From the NCBI RefSeq assembly GCF_001411555.2, contig NC_049902.1:14470237-14534236 (forward strand): DNA of 64,000 bases, written 5' to 3'. The translations under genes were made by a program, and so were the position numbers. Origin of the DNA: Juglans regia. Taxonomy: Eukaryota > Streptophyta > Magnoliopsida > Fagales > Juglandaceae. This document shows positions 10,752 to 22,490 of the stretch, piece by piece; within the stretch, counting starts at the first letter, position 1, and every line of letters starts with the position of its first letter. The notes beneath the pieces are model-generated. The model was not told the origin of the DNA, made no database searches, and saw nothing but the letters and a program-made list of their open reading frames with translations.

Positions 10752-13700
10752 TGTGGCGCCCGCAACTCTTACTTGGGGTTGGATGGTGACTAAAACGCAG
10801 GGATATGCAACGCATGGCTACATATCCCTCGTACATGACAAATAATATGCAATGCTCCTAGGTATATTAGCAGTATGTAATAATTAATGCAACGGAAAAA
10901 ATAAGGTTCGTGTGAAATTAGGCAACGCCTAAAGCAGTTGTCTTAGCACATGGTACCGTAAAACTATGCATAATCCAAACATTGCCTTCAACATAAAATT
11001 TCATATCAAAAGTATCCAAATGAAGGATATGTTCATGTCTTCCAAAACACAAGACCATCAAAAAAACTATTTTCAAAAGTAAAACTTTAAGTCATGTCCT
11101 CTTCTACAACTACTTTCCATGGTCCCCTTTTTTTTCTCCAAAAGAATACATCTTAGTCTAGCTTCTTTCTTTTCTCCAAAAACCGGTCCTTGTCCCTATT
11201 CTTCAGCCTACTCAAAATTAAGCCGATCAACGTTCTCTATCCTATCCAATAAAAAGGGCTCCGTCGAGCTCTCATTAGTCTTGGGCACCTCTGGAATGCA
11301 TGCATGAACATGTACTTGACACATGACGTGACCCAAAACTTGATATATGTACTTGACCTTTTTCAAAAGACATATAATAGATTCTTTGAAATTTTCATAA
11401 AAACATTCTTTAACATCATTTCATATCTTATTAATCACGTGATCCATATCGTATCGTATTATTTCATATCATATCACGTGATTGATATGCACCGCTAACA
11501 CACATGTGAGCTCATTGTCTTGTTCTTATAACACATGGTGGACACATCACGGCTCTTCTATGCACCACATGTTCCTGCTAGTTACCGCACCACCAACGAT
11601 CTATACACCATGATGAATACGTCTTATTCATATTCATTATAACATGATAATACTTCGTCGAGTTATTAGCTTTAGTCATGGCACCCACTAGCATTAGGTG
11701 CTACCTCACTCTGGCATCCTTTCCAAAAAAAATCCATTTGAGGCATGCCAACTGTTCTTTGTCGACCCAATATTCTTAAGCACTCCAGAATGGACAAAGC
11801 AGTTTCACCAGGACATTCCCTTGTCTAGCATTTGAAGTCATGATAAAACTTTTTTTGTAGACACTTTTATTTTTCTTTTAAAAAGACCATTTACCCAAAT
11901 GCATGTGACATGAGACTTAGGACGTGTTTCTTCTTGTACTAGACATATGACACATGAGATGTCGTGCATGAACTCATCAAGCATAACATATGCAAATCAT
12001 GGCATGATAACATAGGACATGTGAGACATCAAAACAACATAGAAGAATATGTCTTGGCCGAAACATCAAAGGCATGTAACATAGAGAAATTTCACTTTAA
12101 CATGTTCCATACTTGAAACATATTAGATAAAAGTCAGGGCATGGATGAATCGAACATGAGATCATGGCAACATCACAAGAATCCACAACTCATAACATCA
12201 CAATAACCGAATCTTCATGGTATGTGAAACATCAACATAACCTCAAGCAAAACTAAAACATATGCATGTGATTCATAGCATTTTCAACATAGATCTAAAT
12301 CATATAACATCTCTCATGATCTTATACAAAGTTAAAACAATATATTCAATCAAGCAAAACATAGATTACCAATCAAAGTTAACAAAATCAAAGAAATATT
12401 TAATATATTCGTATGTTAGCCAAACTAAGTCGAGTGTATATTTACAAAAATCTTTCGGGAAAACAAATAGCAAGCTATAAATTGGATGTACAACTCGTTA
12501 GAACAAGGGCTTCAAAAACCCTAATCCGTGTGCATGAGTATGTGAGGTTTTTGGGTTGTCACTTGTTCTTGGAAACTTCAAGACCATTTGGTTCTAGGTT
12601 TTTTAAACATGAAACCTTCAAATTTCATGTGGCTCTTGGCTAACTCTTGAACATGTATGTAGTTCAAGTGGGTGGCCGATTGTGGAGAGGATCTAAGCCC
12701 TCAAAGTCTTGACTCCCTCTCCTTTCTTGAAAAACCCTAGCTTACTTCAAGATGAAATAATCTTGAACTCATGTGTGCTTTACAAGAATCTAGAACTCTC
12801 TGGAGATTTCATCATCTCCTTGAGTTAGGCGTGAGTAGTGTGAAGAGAAAATAGAAAAATAAAAGATCCTCACTATGGTTTTCCTTCTTGCTAGTGTCAT
12901 GGTCCTCTCTTGAGCATTGAGAAGAGTAGTCTCTCTTGTTTGGTTGGAAGGAAAGTGAGAGAAAGTGAGAAATCTTCAAGTGTTTGTGTGAAGTGGTATG
13001 GAGAATATGAGAGCATGAGAAATTTCAAAAATGGCAAAGAAAGAATAACCCTTGGGCGTGTGTCTCTCTTCCCCTTTTATAGAACTCTCTGCAATCTCTC
13101 AGTGGTTGCTTGTGGTCTATTGCTTGAAGGACAAGTGTACTCTCCTTCTTCCCTCTAGCTGAATGAGTCTTCCCCTTCAAAATCATTGGGTTGCCTTCGG
13201 AAGGTGAAAAGCTTGCTTGTGGCATGTAGCCCTTGCCTTGGCCAAACCCTTTGTCCTCTAAGCCCCTTCCATTTTCGTCTAGATGCAATGTATCTTAGGG
13301 TAGAAAGGTAAATCGATTACCAAGTCTCTTCATCTTCCAAAACGTGAAGCTTTGCATGTGTGACACATGGCATAGGCGTGTACCTTGCCCTAGCCATCCA
13401 CTTCCTTCTCCAATTCCCATGGTGATTCTTCATCTTCTAGTGCCCCTTCCCTAGGTGGCTTTTCACTTACCAAAGATTCCTTTTGTAACCCTAATGTGAC
13501 AAGTGGCTTGTGTGAGTGTGCCTTTGGGTGTAGTGACCGAAAATATGGGGGTAGGTTGGTCATTTTGTGCAATTGTCCATTCTTATTCCCTTCTAGAACT
13601 CCTTGCATGGTTAACAAGTGGCAAAGTCTTAAGAAAACACTTGAGTGGGCATGTGGTGTAGGAAACCGAAACCTCTCTTTGTCCCATGGGCTTCTCTATG

Positions 13701-14213
13701 CAAATCCCTTGAGAGAATCCCCTTGTCTTCCCTAGGCGCCACAAACTTTTGCCAAGTGGAATGGTGTAGGAGTGTTGGGTGAGTTGGCCGAATGTCTTTT
13801 GGCCTCCTCTAGGTCATCTCCTCATCCTTTTTCTAAAAGGTCTCTTGCATGCAAGACATGTGGCAATCAAGCTAGGGTTGGCGTGCATGCCCTCCCTTGG
13901 CTTACCAAACACTTTTCTCCCTCTCTCTCCCTTAGCCTATTATCACGTCCAGATACATAGTACTATGCATGCATGACACATGGCACTAGTGGCAATGGCT
14001 TTGATCATGTGCTATACGTTTCTAGGGTTTTTGGGCTTGGGTTTCTTATGGTGGCCGAATATACATGAGCTTGGTTGGCCTTCTCTTAGGCTTGGGTTAC
14101 TAACTACAAATCCAAGGCCTATACCAACTAGATCTATTATCATGGCCTTACAATAATACTAAGGCAACGACAATAATTACGGATATAATCTTACCATGTT
14201 TTGGGGTATCACA
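10752..14213 (-). mobile_element. 3.46-kb reverse-strand LTR element nested in copy B
   Basis: Read on the minus strand it starts TGTGATACCCCAAAAC (at 14213) and ends GGGCGCCACA (at 10752). The flanks TCATG (10747-10751) and TTATG (14214-14218) match 4 of 5. Copy A is uninterrupted at the equivalent site (about 1450), supporting insertion. It has its own reverse-strand TATA box (13076) and a C/T-rich leader. No gag/pol ORF is present, and ORFs at 12262-13960 lie in the leader and U3. Most likely a long solo LTR of a related gypsy family. A non-autonomous LARD-like element is the alternative. Confidence 0.6.
13076..13081 (-). promoter_or_regulatory. TATA box of the reverse-strand LTR
   Basis: The minus strand reads CTATAAAAGGGGAAGAG, a strong plant TATA context. 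It is followed by leader-like sequence with TTCTTTCTTTGCC and CTCTCACTTTC runs, the expected U3/R transition of the 10752-14213 LTR. Confidence 0.5.
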
Positions 14214-14774
14214 TTATGTTTATCATTAATCATGCATATCTTATCTTTGTGCAAGTTGGTTGTTTAACTTACTAAAATTTCAAATAAATTTCACCTTTGT
14301 GAACCCATTACCATTCCCTCCGGAATGTAGAAGCTGTGTCAGGACCAGCATTCAACAAACAAGATGAACCGTTGGCTTTAGATGGTTGAAGAGGAGCCTG
14401 ATCTGGAAATGAGGCTGGACTTGATTTTAACTTTCATAGCAATGGCTCTATATACTATAGAGTGGATGTGAGAGTTAGTCTGATTATGTAGATTTTATAT
14501 TATGGAGATTTATCTCCCGTTATGTTGAACTCAAATGGACCTCTTAAGTGAGGAAGTGCCTATTTATGGTTTATAAATCATTAGGATGTTTAGTTCATTC
14601 TGTCGTCAATTATTTTTATCTCTCTTATTTCTGTTGTGATTATTGCATACTGCTAGTTGCATACTAGGATGCATTACATATTAATTGTCATTAACAGGGG
14701 TATGTAACCTTGTGTTACATGTCCCTACACTCCAAGTCTCTGTTCCATCCCAAGTGGAGGTTAGGGGCGTCACG
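14214..14774 (+). mobile_element. LTR copy B, last segment
   Basis: Collinear with the end of copy A. It has GTGCAAGTTGGTTGTTTAAC, TTACTAAAATTTCAAATAAATT, the GAAGAGGAGC stretch, GCATACTAGGATGCATTACA and finally AAGTGGAGGTTAGGGGCGTCAC. This gives the 3' terminus of the LTR at about 14773. No PBS or coding sequence follows. Instead a reverse-strand LTR piece begins. Confidence 0.6.
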
Positions 14775-15274
14775 CTATACTTTGTCAACCCAGTGGTTAT
14801 TACTTCTAATTTAAGCACTCTAGAGTGGATAAAAATTTCCACTAGGATATTACCTCATCCTACCATTGGGATCATGACAGAAATCTTTTCTTACAATACA
14901 AAACCCAAAAGCATGTGACATATAACTTGTGATGAAACCATACTACTTTTCAAGTAACCATGTCATGTACTTGTACTCACTTTGCAAAGAATGCGCCATG
15001 TGAATGGCTTGAGATAATTCGACCAGTCAGATACATAGACATCAATATAACACATGAAGACTCAACATGGCATATATCATTGTTTTTTCAAAGCTCCAAA
15101 CATGCTTTTTAATCCAATAATTCTAGCAAGTATCATTTGAGGATAACATGAATATACAGGGGTGTAAACCAATCATAACATGTAACATTTAAGAATAACC
15201 TTTCATTAATCAAAATAAACAACAAGTATGCAAAGTTTAGACAAAGATATAAATATATTATTCACGTGTAAGTT
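14775..15274 (-). mobile_element. Reverse-strand LTR copy C, part 1
   Basis: Bases 14775-14880 are the reverse complement of the conserved LTR block (GTCAACCCA...CACTCTAGAGTGG...CATTGGGATCATGACAG; compare plus-strand 980-1060 and 24790-24870). It therefore belongs to the same LTR family in opposite orientation, truncated at its 3' side against copy B. It is interrupted at about 15274 by a LINE and continues at about 21132. Non-coding. Confidence 0.5.
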
Positions 15275-15649
15275 TTTTTTTTTTTTTAAGAAGAGCCAAG
15301 GTTCACCTGTCCATGAGTGACCTCGTCCCAAATTTTATTAATAAACCCTCACTTATGGCGGAGGAAAACCGTGGTTACAGACCGGCACCTGGGGTTACAA
15401 GAGAAAGCACCTAAACCAAGTGTCAAAAGTATTGGAAGCCTCTAACCAAGAGAAAAAAAAATCAAGACAAGACGTACTAAAATCCAACAAAGAAAACCAT
15501 TCCTGAAAAAGAAACCACAAACAACATTAACTCAAAAACATAAAAACATAAAACCTTACCAACCCAACTTGAGGACAAAACGCCACATGAAAATGACACT
15601 AACAGCAACGCAAAGATGGCAAACCCAGAATATCCAAACGGATTAATTC

Positions 15650-18600
15650 TCAAAGCACCCTAGGCACATCCCTGAGAAATCTCCATTCAGAATTAAGACC
15701 AATCGCACCACTCCGAGCCAACCAATCAGCAACTTTATTTCCCTCCCTATAAACATGTCTAACTATGCATACCATAGAATCCATAAGGGCTAGAGTATCT
15801 TCCAAAAAATCTTCCAAGTACCACACCCCACACCTCCGCCTATTCCACCACGAGATCACCACTTGAGAATCTAATTCAATTTCCACAAAATTAATCCTCA
15901 GGATCCTTACAGGCTTTGAGACCCTGCAAAATAGCTAACAATTCAGTTCTATTATTTGAACCGAATCCAATATAAGAATTAAAGGCGTGAACCATATGAC
16001 CTCGATCATTTCTAATAATGCCACCCACCCTTGAAGAACCTGGGTTACCAAGACTACTACCTTCTGTATTCAACTTAAACCACCCTTGAGCTGGCTTTTG
16101 CCAAGCAACTAGTTTTAAATACTTCCTATCGGGAACCAACGCCAGAATATTCAATATCTGTAAAATCTGTGAGTCATGTCTAGAACATTTACTAACATTT
16201 TTCATATCTTGACTTACTAATCCCATCCATCTTCTAATAGAAAGCCAAACCAATCTAATAGACAGAATACTACCCTCCATGCGTGCAATACATCTTCTAC
16301 GCCAAAGGTACCAAATAATAATAGAAGGTAGAAGCCCCACTATGAGTCCCACTTGAGAGTCTGAGACCGCACGTCAAAACCAAATTGTTACTGTCTCCCT
16401 CCAAGTAAGACCAAGAGGAAGACCAAAAGTAGCTCCAAAATAATGCCATATTGTCGTTGCAAACTCACCTTCGAAAAGTATGTGATTTTGGTCTTCATAC
16501 TTACCTTCGTCACAACAATCACAATGAGAAACTATCGGGATCCCAATATGCCTAAGACGATCATCTACGCTCAAGGCCATGTTCCATGCTTTCCACATCG
16601 AAACCAAAATTTTAAGTGGGAGCAACTTATGCCACATCCAAGGATGCCACTCCATACTATAACCTTGTATTCAAATGCAATCCCAAGCGGATTTAGTAGA
16701 TGAACTCCCACTCTCATGCTTCATCCAGATCAAAACATCAGATCCTCCCTTACAGCCGGCCAAAGCCTCAATAATTTCCTCCACCTTATTCTGTCCCACT
16801 AACGTATTCAACAGCTCCACATCTCAACTATTGGACAATTTGCACTCTTTAACTTTAAGCATCGGATTACCCACTATCTGGAACTCATCAATTAACGGAC
16901 CCCCATCTCTTCATTTATCATACCAAAATAAGATGTTCTCATCTCTAACCATCCACTTTGCATTATTAAGGACGCTAAGAATACTTTTAACAATCATTTT
17001 CCAAAACCTCGTACCTTTTTTCATGTCAATGAGACACCAAGGTGAAGAGCCCACATATTTTCCCTTAAAGAACCTAGCCCACAGGGACTCTCCTTGAATT
17101 AAATTCCATGCAAACCGCATATGCAATGCTTTTTTCTTATCCTCCAAATTACGCAAACCCATTCCACCCTCCTCTATTGGCTTACAAATACTATCTCATG
17201 CCACCCACTTTTTTTTCCCTTTACCATTCACCTCACCCCAAAAAAATGTGCTCATCATTCGGTTTAAATCTTTAATAATAGATTGAGGGACCTACAAAAT
17301 CGCAAATATATGTAAAGCCATGCTAGAAAGCACATGCCCGAAGAAGAATCAAACGGCCTCCCAATGACAGGATTTACATTTTCCAACCACTGATTTTGTT
17401 CCAGACTTTGTTAACCATCTCCTCCAGGTGCTCATGCTTAAGACACCCCAAGACTATCGGAACCCCTAAATATTTAAAAGGAAACGAGCCTTCCAAGAAC
17501 CCTGTCAGCCTTTTAAGAGCTCTCTTTCGGACCAACGAAATTTTTGGAGAATAAAAAATGGCCATATTTTCTTTATTAATTCTCTATCCTGACCAATCTT
17601 CATATTTTTCAAACACCCATAACAGTTCCCTCACCGACTTCTTTCCTCCATTCAGAAAAATCACAATGTCATCAGCGTACATAAGGTGTGAAATATGAGG
17701 AGTGCCTCAAGCTTGGGAAAATTTTCCAATCTTTTTTGCCATAAAGCTATGTTTCAAAAGTCTAAAGAGTACATCCTGAAGAATAATAAAGAGGTAAGGC
17801 GAAAGGGGATCCCCCTGGCGTAGACCCTGACCCCCTTGAAAAAATCATTTCGTCGTTCCATTTAATATCACAGAATACCAAACATTCGAAATACAAGCAT
17901 GAATTAGTTCACAAAAAGGAGGAGGGAAGCCAAAACACCTCAATACCTCCAGCAAAAATGTCCACTCCACTCGATCATATGCTTTTGCCATGTCAACGTT
18001 AATCATAATATTACCACCGTGTGACATCCGCTTCAGTGAATGAACCATTTCCTGAGTAAGACTAATATTCTCAAATATACTCCTCCCAGGTATAAAAGCT
18101 CATTGCTCAAGAGATACCAGTTTGGGAAGAAGACCTGTCAGACGATTCACAATAATTTTCGAGCAAATTTTATAGAAGACTGAACAAAGACTTATCGGCC
18201 TAAATTTATCAAACTCCGAAGGCACATCTACCTTCGAAATAAGCACAATGAAAGAAGCTGAATAAAATCTCAGAAGACGTTTAGTTAGAAAAAATTATGA
18301 GATAGCTTCCAAAACATCCATTTTTACCACCTCCCAACAACTCATAAAAAATCCAGCACCAAAACCATCTTGCCCAAGAGAACTATTTATAGGAATAGAC
18401 GAGAGAGCCTCTTTAACTTCATCCAAAGAAGGAATGCAACAAAATCGAACACAACCGTCTTCTTCAATAACCGGCGATATCAAGTTTGTTAAATCCAGCA
18501 ACTCTCTTGGTTGATTTGATCATTGTAGGAACTCAGAAAAATATTCAACGGCACCAAGATGAATTTCTTCCGGTGAATTGAACTCCAACCCATCCATAGT

Positions 18601-19727
18601 TCTCAACTTATGAATTTTCCTACGCCTTTTATTAGATAACCAAACATGAAAGAATTTTGAATTCCGATCACCTTCCATCCTCCACTTAATTTTAGCCATC
18701 TAAGCCAATCATATGTCTTCCCTTCGCCTCCAAGAAGACAACTCAGTAGAGTACCTCACAAGCTCCCTTTCAACATCATTATCCCAATCTCTTTGCAGCG
18801 AGTGCTCAAGACCCTCAACCTTTTCTTCAATAATAGCAATCTAAGAATTGGTCCGCCCAAACACCCTCTTGTTCCATTCACGTAGAGCCACATTAACCTT
18901 TTTAAGTTTACTAGCCAATTTAATGAGCCCCGTACCTACCGCTGGTTTAGACCACACATTCTGTACAAAGTTCATAAAGTCAAGGTGCTCAACCCACATT
19001 TGCTGAAACCTAATTGGAGAAGGACCATAAGTAAAAGGTCTTTTAGGAATTCTATAAATATGGGACTATGATCCGACGTTGTCCTTGACAGATACGAACA
19101 ATGTGCACTCGGAAAAGCTGTCAGTAAATTTGCATCAAGAAGCACTCTATCCAACTTAGCCCAAGCTCTAGATAATCCATGCTGACCATTGCACTATGAA
19201 AACTTTCTCCCCTGTGAATTCATTTCAATCAACCCACCCTGGTGAATCCATCTATTGAAGTCATCCATTGCAGCTCTTGTCCTTGGTCGACCACCACACC
19301 TTTCCACATCCAAACGAATTATATTAAAATCTCCTGCAAACAAACAAGGCTCCACACCCATTCTAGCCGAACTCAGCTCCTCCCAAAGCATCTACCTTTC
19401 ATTTCTATTACACTTAGCATAGATAAAATTACCCAAAAATTGTGCAGATCCATCGTCTATATGTAAAGACAAATACTGCGATCCCATTCGGACCAACTGC
19501 ACGTCCATTTCATTTTTCCAAAATACCCAGATTTTCCCACCAACATCCTCATTTGTTATAACCTTATCAAAATGAAACAACCGCATGTACATCTGAATTT
19601 TATCAACACTCTAAAACAGTTCCAGCAACACTGCCATCTTCGGCTTACATTTGTTCAGCAAACTCTTTAAACGTCCCTTAGAAGTACCTATTCCCCTTAT
19701 ATTCCAGACTAATATGGATCCTATCAT
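15650..19727 (-). pseudogene. LINE ORF2: endonuclease, reverse transcriptase, RNase H (broken)
   Basis: ORF2 would nick target DNA (EEP endonuclease) and reverse-transcribe LINE RNA. The start ATG at 19727 overlaps the ORF1 stop, and the protein opens SILVWNIRGIG, the usual plant EEP N-terminus. GDFNIIR follows near 19330 and SDHSPI near 19060. RT motifs: PINSSLGQDGFGAGFF-like block near 18390, [11 protein letters not shown] near 17980, and YADD at 17668-17679. A zf-RVT segment (MWHKLLPLKILVSMWKAWN) lies near 16620, and an RNase H-like domain (WFKLNTEGSS, GGIIRND, LADWLAR-like VADWLARSG) at about 16060-15690. A TAG at 19611-19613 breaks the endonuclease. The frame changes between 19000 and 18500, between 17370 and 17160, and at about 15888. 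It cannot make an intact protein. Confidence 0.85.
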
Positions 19728-21022
19728 TGAGAAAAAAATTTGGCTCTAGTGAGCACCCTCTTAGAACTCCTAATTTTCTCAAATTGCCTCTTATGGTATT
19801 TTCTCTTCCCTACTTCATCCTCTGTTTCCGTGTGATATTCCTTATCCTGCAGAAAGACTTCCGCATGTAACTCAGGTTCCGGATCAGACATGGACCCCTC
19901 TTCCAAGAAAACCTCTTCCTCCTATAATTTATCATCCTCCCTCCCCTCTGTACTAGGAACTACATCCACCTCCCTCATGTCTGTGGCCAACTCCGCCTCC
20001 TTCGACTGAGTAGAACATTCCAAACTTCCGTCATTCCTCTCTGGCATGGACACCTTATTATTCATTTCCTCTACAGGAACCTCAATATCAAGAGACTCAC
20101 CATGATCTTTTTCCGTTTCCAACTCCTCAATCAAAGGTGTGGAGGATTCACCTATTACCTGATTTACCTCAGAAACCTGATTTGCTTCAACTTCTTTTTC
20201 CTCGACAACTGGTGCATTCATATTTTCCTTCGGTTCTTCCACAACAGGTTCTTGTTGCCGAACCCATACCTTTCTTCTAGTAATCTTTTTCCCAGCACGA
20301 CATGTCCTTACATTATGCCCCAGTATTTTGCACTTGGAACAGAACGCCGGCAGAGTTTCATAAATTATCTCTTGCTTACGACTAGACCCCATTCCAGGTG
20401 TCCCAATCCAAAAATGAGGTAAAGGCTCCTTTGCAGCATCCATCTCCACACAGATACGGGCACCATCGATGCGAGTGGCACAACGAGTGGGATTATCACG
20501 TCTAATAAATCTACCTATTGGGGTTGTAAGAATTTTAAGAAAATACTCATGATAATAGTTAGGAGGCAAACCTGGCAAGACGATCCAAACCGGCACAATG
20601 GATGGTTCTTCTTCTTCTTTAAAATCTGGAGTCCAGGGGAATGGACGATATGGAACCCCGTCTATATCACTATCTTCACGTGAAAGGGCCTTCTTGCAGT
20701 CTTCTTCGGAAGTCATTCTTATAAACACGTTCCGAGGATGCATCATATTAGAAACAACTGGAATGCCATCAAGATTCCAATGCTTTTGAATGAATGCCCA
20801 AATGGCATCCAAGGAGGGACGGTTTCGAAGAAATTTCAAGACGATAGAAAACCTAAAAGGTTCTGTCGAGCGTAGTATTTCCTCCTTAGAAAACTGAAAG
20901 AAAATTTTCCCATCCTTGGATTTCGGCACTCGGTGTGCCACAGACAATTCTGGAAGAGGTTGAGGAACCACCGATACGAGATCCACGAACAGACGTCAAC
21001 CTACATTCTCAACGGCTGCCAT
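19724..21022 (-). pseudogene. LINE ORF1: DUF4283 and zinc-knuckle protein (two stops)
   Basis: ORF1 is the RNA-binding partner of ORF2 in plant L1 elements. From ATG at 21022 (MAAVENVG) there is a TGA at codon 9. The frame then stays open to a TAG at 19922-19924 and on to 19724. The DUF4283-type segment is recognisable (FRFSIVLKFLRNRPSLDAIW, WNLDGIP, PVWIVLPGLPPNYY, ATRIDGARICVEMD). A CCHC zinc knuckle CSKCKILGHNVRTC is encoded at 20300-20341 (about residues 228-241). An acidic Glu-rich tail follows. The end overlaps the ORF2 start by 4 bp. An internal ATG at 20986 gives the longest unbroken piece (354 codons). Confidence 0.8.
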
Positions 21023-21131
21023 ACAGCCTTACGTGAAAATTGGAAACCACCCTAGACAAGACGAAGTCTCAAGAAGAACTTTCAAGAAGAAAGCAGCGTT
21101 CTTGGAGCGGTTGACTCATTCTTGCGCGCAT

Positions 21132-22063
21132 TTCAAGTGTAAGTTATGCTACAAAAAGATTTCCAATGATCAAGCAAGGTGAAAGTTTATGCTACAAAAC
21201 ATTAGGTTCTTGAAATCGAAATACTAAATACTAAGCATGTGATCCATGCACTAGGGGCTTAAACTTTCTAACCCGAATCAATTTACAAGACCTTCCATCA
21301 ATCCCCCATTTCCCTTCTTGTTCTTGGCCTTTGTCCATTGATTCTCATTTGTGTGTGTGTGTGTGTGTGTATATGTACACAGAGCAACAACCCTAGGGCC
21401 AAAAAACATTAAGTCTCTCATTTCCTTGGTCAAGACCCTAGTGGTTAAGTGACAAGTAATTCCTTATAGGATCCAAAACCCTAATAGCCTTGTGTGCTCA
21501 AAGACATACTAGTGTGTGTGAGAAAACCGCAATGGGAAAGTTTCTAAACATGTGCAATGCACTCTAGCTTGTGGTTTCCTCATGTGGTGACTAGATAGGA
21601 AAAATCTCATGGAATCCCTAATGATAGCCAAAAATATCTTACTTCATCAAAGGTCTCTTTTCATTCATTTTGCCATCAAAGATTCAAGTTCCTAAAATAG
21701 AAAAACCCTAGGCAAGACTATACTCAAAAGAATTTAGACATGGCAATCTTCCCTTGGTCAAGCAAAAACCTTAATGCCCCATACTCGAAACCTTCATAAT
21801 TCCCTCTCCTTATGCTTTCATGTGGTGAACTAATGAAGGAACCAAGTGAAACTTCCTTACCATGACAACCTCCACAAGAATTCCTTGAAGCTTTCCTTCC
21901 CTTGGATGCAGGAAAATGGAGTTTGGGTGGAGAGAAAATGGTGTTTGGCTTCTTAGAGTGGGCGAGAAAGAGAGAAGAGGAGAAGGGGAAATCTGAAAAT
22001 GCGCAAATGACCATTGATCTCCCTTTCCCTTGTGTATGAGTGCCGGCCATTAATGACCCAATT
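21132..22063 (-). mobile_element. Reverse-strand LTR copy C, part 2
   Basis: Continues the reverse-strand LTR after the LINE. It holds scattered 'aaaccctaa/cctaggg' phrases and leader-like G/A-rich blocks (AGAGTGGGCGAGAAAGAGAG near 21955 on the plus strand) expected of a reverse-strand LTR leader. A 151-codon reverse ORF (21724-22179) crosses into the next LTR and shows no domain. A short imperfect direct repeat (GTTATGCTACAAAAAGA / GTTTATGCTACAAAACA) occurs at about 21143 and 21187. Confidence 0.4.
21351..21370 (+). repeat. (GT)10 microsatellite
   Basis: Ten perfect GT units followed by ATATGTACAC, inside the reverse-strand LTR segment. Confidence 0.9.
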
Positions 22064-22490
22064 TGTGACGCCCCTAGATTCTGCTTGGGGTTTGGCGAAC
22101 TCTGAAATATCGGAACATGCAACACAAGATTATCTGCCATGTTCGTGACAAATAAAGATGCAATGCACCTAGCATGCATCTAACAATATGCAATATTTGG
22201 AACATATAATTTTTTTTCTTTAAGCAATACTATGTAACATATAAGATATATCTCAAACATCCAAATATATTTCATAATCTTAAGATAACAGGCATTCAAA
22301 AGTTACAGTGTGTGTCAAAAAGATCTATAATCTCATGAGTATCAGAGACAATGCTCCTTAAGTACATACAAAGACTAATATAACTACTAGCCTAATCCAT
22401 CGAATAGCTCACGCAACTTAGCCAAGGAAGCCAAAATACTATCAATAAAATAGAGCATCGAAGCAATAAGTGTTGTAGCTTAGTGTTTAA
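22064..22490 (-). mobile_element. Reverse-strand LTR 3'-end fragment
   Basis: The plus strand starts TGTGACGCCCCTAG, then GAACATGCAACACAAGATTA and a run that is the reverse complement of 26437-26160. For example, GCTTCCTTGGCTAAGTTGCG corresponds to GGCTTCCTTGGCTGAGTTGC at about 26150. It is the 3' end of a gypsy LTR, facing the forward LTR that ends at 26437. The upstream boundary is approximate. Confidence 0.55.

Larger units (their letters stand above)
15275..21131 (-). mobile_element. Full-length but decayed L1-like LINE
   Basis: On the minus strand the order is 5' end at about 21131, ORF1 (21022-19724), ORF2 (19727-15650), 3' UTR and poly(A). The poly(A) is seen as a T run at about 15273-15287. 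The candidate target duplication is TTCACGTGTAAGTT (15261-15274) against TTCAAGTGTAAGTT (21132-21145), 13 of 14 identical, so the element looks complete. Both ORFs carry stops and ORF2 has at least three frameshifts, so it is older than the LINE at 48 kb. The host site is a reverse-strand LTR. Confidence 0.8.

Noticed and set aside
12262..13976. Series of ORFs of 62-87 codons on both strands
   Set aside because: They lie in the U3/leader of the reverse-strand LTR at 10752-14213. No domains, and no conservation of frame expected.
21724..22179. 151-codon reverse ORF
   Set aside because: It bridges two different LTR pieces across the TGTGACGCCCC boundary at 22064. No recognisable domain.
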